Assembly: GCA_024036415.1 (NCBI GenBank)
Contig: JAMWET010001652.1
Span: 494,001 to 558,000 of the forward strand
Length of the DNA: 64,000 nt
Source: Prochilodus magdalenae
Lineage: Eukaryota > Chordata > Actinopteri > Characiformes > Prochilodontidae
Reading direction: 5' to 3'
In this document: positions 47,580 through 64,000 of the stretch, in pieces
Position numbering within the stretch: position 1 is the first letter of the stretch
How the letters are laid out: each line of letters opens with the position of its first letter
Notes under the pieces: generated by a model
Told to the model about the DNA's origin: nothing
The model's database searches: none
The model's input: the letters and a program-made list of their open reading frames with translations, nothing else
Position numbers and translations under genes: made by a program

Positions 47580-47593
47580 GTTGTCCGGGAAAC
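47580..47593 (-). promoter_or_regulatory. RFX X-box upstream of CABCOCO1
   Basis: On the minus strand the 14-mer GTTTCCCGGACAAC fits the X-box pattern GTHNYY-NN-RRNAAC at all constrained positions. The two central bases are CG instead of the common AT. It lies 14 bp upstream of the proposed CABCOCO1 ATG. RFX factors bind such sites in promoters of ciliary genes, so it supports both exon 1 and the ciliary assignment. Confidence 0.7.
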
Positions 47594-47596
47594 GGA

Positions 47597-47607
47597 GAGG
47601 CGGGGCC
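47597..47607. promoter_or_regulatory. GC box (Sp/KLF-type) beside the X-box
   Basis: The plus strand has GAGGCGGGGCC, a typical Sp/KLF GC box, 4 bp from the X-box in the 552-bp region between the two start codons. No TATA box is evident for either gene. This is consistent with a GC-box-driven divergent promoter, which is an inference. Confidence 0.5.
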
Positions 47608-48118
47608 ACACTTGATTGACAGGCCTGATAACGCTTCCTAAATATGTCAATCCAGTTTATTCATGTTTTTACTTTAAGTTTTATTATTTATTATTATTCG
47701 TTTATCATTTTTAGTTTTTTTAAACGAATAATATAAATTATTATTATTATTTTTTCAGTTGTATATTTTCACTACAGCACAGATCGCCTTTTGAATCTGT
47801 GAACTACAAACGGAGGAAAGCTGCTCCCACTCCGACTGGTTTAGGCAGATTTCTATGATAACAAGTGCATTTATTAACAACAACCCCCACCCCTTTCAAG
47901 TGGAACCGCTCGTTTCATCAAGTTCTGCGGGGCGTGCTGTTTGGATTCCCAGGAGAAGGTGGGCCATTCCTTGGCAAAGGGCCTAAACGCAAAGGGGAAA
48001 GGTGTCAAATGGCACATCATCCCGCCCGCCACTAGACTAGAGAGGGAGACACACTGGAGCGCGTTAGTCTGCCCAGAGCTGTGCAGAGGGGTCACTACAG
48101 CTGCCTGACTGGTCAGCC

Positions 48119-57596
<9,478 letters not shown>

Positions 57597-57865
57597 GCAT
57601 CCAGGATGCCGCTGCAAGGCCTTTGATGAAATTCTGTGGCTATTAAATGTGAAGGCATCAGCTCAGTGAAATGCCAGAAGGGCTGAATGCTTGGTTGCTG
57701 GTGAAATCAATAGGATGATATTACATGCCTGACCAGCTTAAAGACACTCGTATTATAGGACAGTGGTAATTAGCTGGTAAGTAGAAAGCATTGCTTCTGT
57801 ATCTGCACTACAATGAGTGATGCATTGAAGTGAATTGATTCCAATTTGTACATCATTTCCACATT

Positions 57866-57871
57866 AATAAA
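57866..57871 (+). terminator. TMEM26 poly(A) signal
   Basis: A canonical AATAAA lies 270 nt past the TMEM26 stop, in an AT-rich stretch. It would give a 3' UTR of about 290 nt. A second AATAAA lies near 58901. Confidence 0.6.
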
Positions 57872-58044
57872 ATCTATTATATCATATATACAGATTATAC
57901 TGTGAACAAGCCTGCATTTCTTGAATCGAATTTCCAAAATGGCCTAAATAGGAATCCTTCATTTTCCATCATCAGGACCACACAGGTAAAATAGATGCCT
58001 TTAAAACTAAATACAACATATGTTTTTATATTTTCAATATTTAG

Positions 58045-58280
58045 TGTAGGGGGCACGGTGGTCCGTGGGTAGTGCTGTCACCTCGCTGCAAAGAGCATCA
58101 GGCTTCAGTAGCTGGCTGGGGCATCTGGGGTCCTTTCTGTGTGGAGTTTGCATGTTCCCCCTGTGTCTGTGTGGGTTTCCTCCCAGAGGTCAAAGACATG
58201 CAGTCAGGTGAATGGGAGATGATAAACTGCCCCTGAGTGTGAGTGATTTTATGTTATGTTATGACTTACGTTCAGGGGGA
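58045..58280 (+). repeat. Teleost interspersed repeat (GGCACGGTGG ... GGAGTTTGCATGTTC)
   Basis: GGGGCACGGTGGTCCGTGGG, TGTGTGGAGTTTGCATGTTC, GGGTTTCCTCCCAGAGG and CAAAGACATGCAG are consecutive landmarks of a repeat found throughout fish genomes. It lies 170 bp past the TMEM26 poly(A) signal. Class not certain. Confidence 0.65.
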
Positions 58281-59700
58281 AGAACATGCCTGAACAGAGG
58301 CACCTCTGTTGTAATAACCGCAGTAACACAAAATACATTAGTAAGGGCAACACCCACATGACTGTACCTCTACCATGTCCTTATCGCTGCTGTGCTGTGG
58401 ATGAGCCACTATCTGTATATCAGGTCAGCAGTTCCACGTTGGTGGTCTCTTTCTACTAAGAGAACAAACCACTGTGGACAGTAGTAAAGAACGCATGGGA
58501 GGCTGTTGATATTGGTGACTTCGATTTTGAGCTTGTCAGTTATTATTGCATCAAAAGCCATTTTTCAGACTGACAGTGTTACGTCCCTGTGGAAATGTGG
58601 CACTTATGTGAATCAAGTCAAGCTGATGCCTGCGAGCAAGGCTCAGTGTTTGGTATAAACAGGTTTCACACAAGTAATTATATTGAAGTTCCAAAGAAAA
58701 TGGTATTGCTGAAATGTGTTGGGTAGGCAGATAGGCTGAGCTTATGAAGCATGAGAAAACAGTTTCGATTACTCAAGATGTCAGCACTTAATTCTTTTCA
58801 TTTTGACGGCTTACATTCAGCTTGAATTGTATCATCAGTACTTTTCCTCTCTTTTAGCGTGAGACCATCTTGTATAGTATGCTTAACAGACAGGTTGTGA
58901 AATAAATGTTTTTTTTTCTCTTCACTCTCATGCCTTTACTTGTCACTTGCCAAACAAGACCCTTTTAGAAGGATGTTTATGCAATTTTGAAAGCATACCA
59001 AGCGCTTCCTTTCGTTCTCTGTTTGCCGTTGGACATCACCTGCAGGAAAGCACAGCAGTTGCTTTGGCAGCTGGGCACAAAGGCGTGAGGGTGAAAACAA
59101 GGTTCTGTGTATGTTGGCCCAAACAGGCCGAGCTGCAGAGTTCAGTCAATAAACAAAGACAAGTCTTGCTTGCTGCTTTCCCTTAATGACTCACTGATGT
59201 AATTATCTCAGAAGAGCTGGAATGTAAGTCTAAACAGATAAAGTCGCTTTGAGTCACGAGAAGGCCTAGACATCTACATCTACTCTGGTCTTTATTTCCT
59301 TGCAATTAGCCAAGAGGAAGTCATGCTTCATAACACAAGGGTTGCTTCAGTTTCCTTAAATTGTGCATTTTTAATACACGTTGATAAGCGCTGAACAACA
59401 TATCCGAAAAAGCAGGATTCCAAGGCTGCGCTTGCACCTCCGTTTTACTAGAACTGGCAAGGAAATGTCTTGGATAACGTCAACAGACATCCATGGCAAA
59501 AGGATTAGCAACCTAAGGTTAAGGGACTTCAAATGTCCACTAACCTTTTTCTGACGCTCAGAAATATATATAAAGTAAAATCATTTAAAGAATTCATTTA
59601 AAGGGACTTCTTTTACACTGCTGGGTAACATATGATATGGGGGGTGTTTGTATGGAGAAAATTAGATCATCTGCCTATGGTAAATAATCTACTGTGAAAT
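58281..59700. other. Intergenic, no gene seen
   Basis: Unique-looking DNA. 58940-59260 has balanced composition and a small open frame without domain or splice context. It could be regulatory, but nothing specific is visible. Confidence 0.3.
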
Positions 59701-59792
59701 AATATATATGTGTGTGTATATATGTATATATATATATCATCTATTATCATCATCATATATAACATCAGTTACGGCTTTTTTACTATTATATA

Positions 59793-59796
<4 letters not shown>

Positions 59797-59875
<79 letters not shown>
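59797..59875. repeat. (TA)n microsatellite
   Basis: About 39 uninterrupted TA units. Reading frames across it are artefacts. Confidence 0.93.
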
Positions 59876-59879
<4 letters not shown>

Positions 59880-60211
59880 TCAGAGTAGATTTTCTCCCAA
59901 GACAGATTTAGGAAATGTTCTGGTGGCTGGTTGGTTGGTTGGTTGTGATGTTCTGAACATAAAGAATAGTTTAAGACCGAAACTAACCATCTGATTTCTT
60001 CAACTTTCACTCAGGAACAATAATCAGCTGCAAAACTGATAAAAAGGTTAATTATTTAATATTTATTCAACATTTTTTGTGATATTTATTGATATTGACT
60101 GATAAAATGTAATCGTAGTAAATTTTTTGATCATATGAGCTGTCAGAAAGTAAACAAACCCATAACACACCTTTCCACGGCATTATATAGAGTAGCAAGA
60201 GTTGTGAGGAA

Positions 60212-60236
60212 TGCTGACTGACTGACTGACTGACTA
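60212..60236. repeat. (GACT)n microsatellite
   Basis: Six tandem GACT units. Confidence 0.85.
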
Positions 60237-60309
60237 AGTAAAAGATGAAATTCATCTGCTTTTCCACATAACTAAACATATATTATTATTATGTCTAATA
60301 GAAATGTAC

Positions 60310-60430
60310 TGTAAGTGTATAGTACAAACTGGGTAAAACTGGGTCCTTGGGTACCACAATTTCGTTCCACCCCATGTACCACATGTGATGTGAATGACAA
60401 TAAAGTCTCCTTGGATCCTTGAATCCTTAC
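60310..60430 (+). mobile_element. LINE 3' tail
   Basis: GGTACCACAATTTCGTTCCA followed by GAATGACAATAAAGTCTCC and a short TTGGATCCTTGAATCCTT direct repeat is the usual 3' end of a fish non-LTR retrotransposon. 5'-truncated. Confidence 0.5.
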
Positions 60431-60744
60431 AGTGTTTTTCAGGGGTTACAGAGTGTACTGACTAAATCTGTCCACCTGAGGGCGACATATAATGCAGTTG
60501 GCAACTAGCCAAAACCTCTTCAGGGTTTATATTCTTTATAGTGTAAGAGATGTGTTTAAGAGATGCAACCAAAAACACAGCAGCAACCAGTTTTAGCATT
60601 CATCTTTATTCTAATTTAGTCTCTAATCAATGTTTAACACCAAGTTTAGAAAATAGTTTATACAAATTGTTTTCTCATTATGTATATTAAGTATACTAGA
60701 ATGTTCAGCTGTTAGTAACCTGTAGTCAGTTGACCAGGAATTCC

Positions 60745-60875
60745 AGCAGTTTTCTAAGATTTCTACATAATTTAATCATAGAGAAGTAAACAAAGTAATT
60801 CAGTGGGGTTTGATGGTTCACTGCAGAGATACTTATTGTTCTGGATTTCTTTACAGTGAGTGAGAACCAAGAGAC
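60745..60875. repeat. Dispersed repeat family A, copy 4
   Basis: TTTCTACATAATTTAATCAT, AGAGAAGTAAACAAAGTAAT and TTTGATGGTTCACTGCAGAG match the order in 33380-33530 and 29320-29475. Confidence 0.55.
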
Positions 60876-61299
60876 GGTGAAATCATTTTCATTGCACTGT
60901 AAGAAATGACCAATGAACCTATATACTGTTTTGCCTTACGACACCCTACATGTACTTCCCTTAAAGTTCAACATCTCATCAGGCACTGTGTTCTGCACTA
61001 CTTCTTGTAATGCATTTCTGTGGGGCAGCTTTTAGAGGCGCTCCAGGCGTCTGCTGAACCGTTTGCAATCAGAACACTCAGAATGATTTTGTCTGTGTGA
61101 TTCTTGATTGATATGAATTGTTTGACTTAAATGATTCGACTATGCAGAAAATCTGAAAAGCCATAGAAATCTAAAATACATCTTCTGAATGCTCTGATAT
61201 ATTGAGATAGGAGATTAGCACAGATTTGAATTGCTTTTTTTTCCCCATGTCAACTCATAGGATCATGTAAATCAGTTCTGCAGTTACATAATCCTAAAA

Positions 61300-61740
61300 A
61301 AACGGGAAGTTACGCAATGTTGTTATGGAAATGACTCCGTAGCAGGAGCCCGGGTCAGCAGTCAGGTTCCACCACTATTCTCCGTATTAATTTTGTGGGT
61401 CACTGACATCCAACGAGCTATAAGAGCACACTCCAGCAGGAGCCACACGGGAGGGACCGGGCAGGTGGAGGTACCTGCGTAATACGCTCTGGGCAGACAG
61501 ACTGGAAACAAAACAGAGCCCGCTCCTACTGGCTGGAACACTGTGCCGTTTTGAGGGACATCTGAATGAGGCATAGCACTATCAAGAAGCATTTTCTAGG
61601 TCAGCTCTGCAGACTCTGGCAGTGACCTTGAGAGAGAGGCACTGAGCGTGGAGGCAGACGTGAGAGTGTGCTTGATTTCCTGATTGCTCCTTGCTCGCTC
61701 TGTGTTCAGCATTTTAATATTATTATTATTTAATCTTTCG
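61300..61740. other. GC-rich unique intergenic stretch
   Basis: About 400 bp with higher GC than its surroundings and no repeat ends. A minus-strand frame at 61592-61362 has no recognisable domain. It could be a distal promoter, a non-coding first exon or an enhancer; the sequence does not decide. Confidence 0.3.
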
Positions 61741-62044
61741 TTATACCAGGCCGGTCTTTATGAACACACTGATATTTTCATGAGGGATAAAATAACAATG
61801 CAATAGGAATAAACAGAACCCAAGGAAACGACACTCAAACAAACAAACAACAAAAAATACAAAAATGAACATTATTTCAATAGACAAATAATAGAAACAC
61901 ATACAATAAACTGAAATAGAAGAGTTTGATATGGTGTGTGCTAAAGTTTTAAACGTACCCATCACTCCCCAGTCAATACAACCCAAAGCTGCTAAACAGC
62001 CCATTTTCAATCCATTGTTTTATGCCTACATTAATTTAGTCATG

Positions 62045-62120
62045 GTCACTCATACTGAAGTTCTAAGGAGTGTCTCACCCCAGACTGCTTTCTGAATGAG
62101 GTAAAATACACAAAGGAACC
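62045..62120. repeat. Dispersed repeat family B, copy 3
   Basis: ACTCATACTGAAGTTCTAAG and CCCAGACTGCTTTCTGAATG match 13430-13490 and 5905-5960. Confidence 0.5.
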
Positions 62121-63500
62121 TTTTTCAGACCTTTCCACTTTACGACTGAACATGTCATAGAATGGGGTGTTACAGTCCATTCCCACCCAGACACAGTTTT
62201 CTCAACACGGTTAGCTACTCGTGTTCAGGACTGACAGAACTGCTCAGTGGAAGGACTTCACAATATTTTCACCAGTTCTTTCTGGGCACTGAGCACTGGC
62301 TTTGCGGGTTAAGTACAGTACACATGGTCACGTCTGTTTTTGAGCCTGGGCTAAAAGGGGTCCAGTAAACCGATCTTTGGTCCTCCTGAAATTGGTAGCT
62401 TGTGTTTCCCTGCAAAGCGTTGCATATCTCCATGTGTGTGAATGGTTCATTTGGTCTATAACCTGACTGCTTTGACATGACTTTGTTTTTAAGTTTTGTG
62501 ATGTGGAGAAAGGACTGTTCTGTACAAATATAGCTCTTCTTTGTCGCCTTAGTGTTTGTGTCCAAAGGGAAATAATAAAGAACTGCAAGTGGATGAAACT
62601 AGTGCCTACCATATTACAGACCTATATGCATAAAAGTGACATTGGAACATGGAACTGTGCATCGGTCAATGGTCTGCATGGAATTGTAGTGTGTGAAGCA
62701 AACCAGCAATAATGAGCCCCTCCCATAAATTAGCCCAGAATCTGTCTGGGTGTAGAGTCAAGTACTGGGGACAACAGCTCTTAAAGACATAAGTACTGAT
62801 TGCTACTATGTTTATGTTGGTATTAAGTTGCATTTTGCATTATTGTAAAAGTCAAGCCAAGCTCAGATCACACATAGAGTCACAAAATGACACTGCTAAC
62901 TTGAAGAGAGGAGCTGATGAGCATTAAAATAGCATTAGCATGCAGCTCTGCACACCTACTGACTGATGTGACAGAGTCTGATGACGTGAAGCCAAACAGC
63001 TGGTGGTGGAGGGACAGAAGGTTTCAAATAAACCTGAATTCCTGTTCTGATGGTGTTTGGACATGTAGTGTTTGAAACTCCTCGCTTCTAGTTACTTTCA
63101 CTAGTAGCCTACAGATCTAAACAAGCCTGAGAGAGCAAAGTTGAGTGACAAAATGACTGCTGGGCTGGGCTAGCCAGCTAAAGATGCCAACTACCACAGT
63201 ACAGGTTTAGTTCCAGGTTCTGTGTTGCTAGCCATTTCTAAGCCACCCTTGTTGTCTCCGGCACAGGACATAGAATAAGAAACCAGTCTCAAAAGTCCAC
63301 ACCAGCATTAAACGGCACAGATGGGCCTAGAGTGGAAAACAAGCCTTTAACTGTAGCTTTGTTATATGAACAGAAAAGGATAATGTAACCAAATCTAACC
63401 AAATAGCTACCATCTAACCATATACTGCATATATCATAACTTGTTCTAATATGGTCCCCTACCTTGCAAATCTATTTAAAAGTGCCACTCTTCTGTCTGA
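62121..63500. other. Intergenic, no gene seen
   Basis: Short frames only, none with domain or splice support. No clear transposon ends found. Confidence 0.35.
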
Positions 63501-63509
63501 ACGACATGA

Positions 63510-64000
63510 TCTAGACCACTGAAATGTTTGGTCACAAGTTAAGTCTGTCAGAGACATTAGAAAAGCTTCCCTGGTCAAGGAAAAGTCCAGTAGCATACAA
63601 GAACGTGTCATCAGCAATGGTCAGTACCCCCACAGGATTACTACAGAGCAGGTATGATGTGGGTGGTGGATCATTCTCAGCACTGCAGTGACACTTGTGG
63701 TGGTGGTGGTGTGTTAGTGTGTGTTGTACTGGTGTGAGTGGATCAGACACAGCAGTGCTGCTGAAAACCTTAGTGTCACTGCTGGACTGAGAATCATCCA
63801 CCCACCAAAACTACCCAGTTAACAGCTTCCTGTGGACCAACATTGTACAAGTGTCTATTAGAATGGGAAGTGTCCTGTGGGCAACATTCTGGGACCATTG
63901 ATGAAGGACTAGAGGATGACCAACACTGCACCTCACATCAGCACCACATCAGTGCCATTGCAGTACTGAGAATGATCCACCTCCCAAATAATACCTGCTC
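63510..64000. mobile_element. Fish DNA-transposon-like repeat, second copy, cut by window end
   Basis: TCATTCTCAGCACTGCAGTG, GAGTGGATCAGACACAGCAG and GTGTCACTGCTGGACTGAGA match the 31930-32685 element. The copy runs off the window. Confidence 0.65.

Larger units (their letters stand above)
47567..48118. promoter_or_regulatory. Divergent promoter region, CABCOCO1 / TMEM26
   Basis: This 552-bp interval separates the CABCOCO1 ATG (minus strand) from the TMEM26 ATG (plus strand). The left 50 bp hold the X-box and GC box. The middle (about 47680-47760) is AT-rich with ATTATT runs. The right 250 bp are GC-richer and must include the TMEM26 5' UTR. Transcription starts were not located. Confidence 0.55.

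Noticed and set aside
59708..60010. Tyr/Ile-rich frames on both strands
   Set aside because: Translation of an (AT)n run.
61362..61592. First exon of a downstream neighbour (for example RHOBTB1)
   Set aside because: GC-rich but without a recognisable protein segment or convincing splice donor; kept only as a unique stretch.

Overview
The window is vertebrate nuclear DNA, most likely from an otophysan teleost such as a characiform or catfish. It has spliced genes with GT-AG introns, many decayed Tc1-like transposons, a tRNA-derived SINE with a V-domain-like 3' end, L2-like LINE tails and long (AT)n, (GA)n and (TAA)n tracts. Species assignment is a guess from the repeat flavour. No bacterial, viral or organellar gene was seen, and no rRNA gene or free-standing tRNA gene.

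Two protein-coding genes can be rebuilt exon by exon, and they stand head to head. CABCOCO1 (formerly C10orf107; cilia-associated, calcium-binding, coiled-coil) runs on the minus strand from a start codon at 47566 to a stop at 21471, in 8 coding exons that join in phase to 292 aa. TMEM26 (multi-pass membrane protein) runs on the plus strand from 48119 to 57596, in 6 coding exons that join in phase to 307 aa. The start codons are 552 bp apart. The CABCOCO1 side has a well-formed RFX X-box and a GC box just upstream of its ATG. In human, TMEM26 and CABCOCO1 are also divergent neighbours, with ARID5B beyond CABCOCO1. The left 21 kb should therefore be the gene-poor flank towards ARID5B.

Layout: 1-21.4 kb is intergenic, with a minisatellite, three related Tc1-like elements, other DNA transposons, a 700-bp polypyrimidine tract, a miRNA-like hairpin at 5.53-5.63 kb, and unique stretches that read like regulatory DNA. 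21.4-47.6 kb is CABCOCO1, whose large introns hold two differently deleted copies of one Tc1 family, a SINE nested in a LINE, a tandem duplication and a promoter-proximal minisatellite. 47.6-48.1 kb is the shared promoter region. 48.1-57.9 kb is TMEM26, with a poly(A) signal at 57866; intron 3 holds a recent triplication and intron 4 a nearly bounded Tc1 relic. 57.9-64 kb is intergenic, with repeats and no gene recognised.

The two genes are not known to work in one pathway; their link is a short divergent promoter. No wholly new system was recognised. The items most worth checking are the hairpin at 5534-5631, the X-box promoter, the open 108-nt intron in TMEM26, and two transposons that meet at one shared TA.
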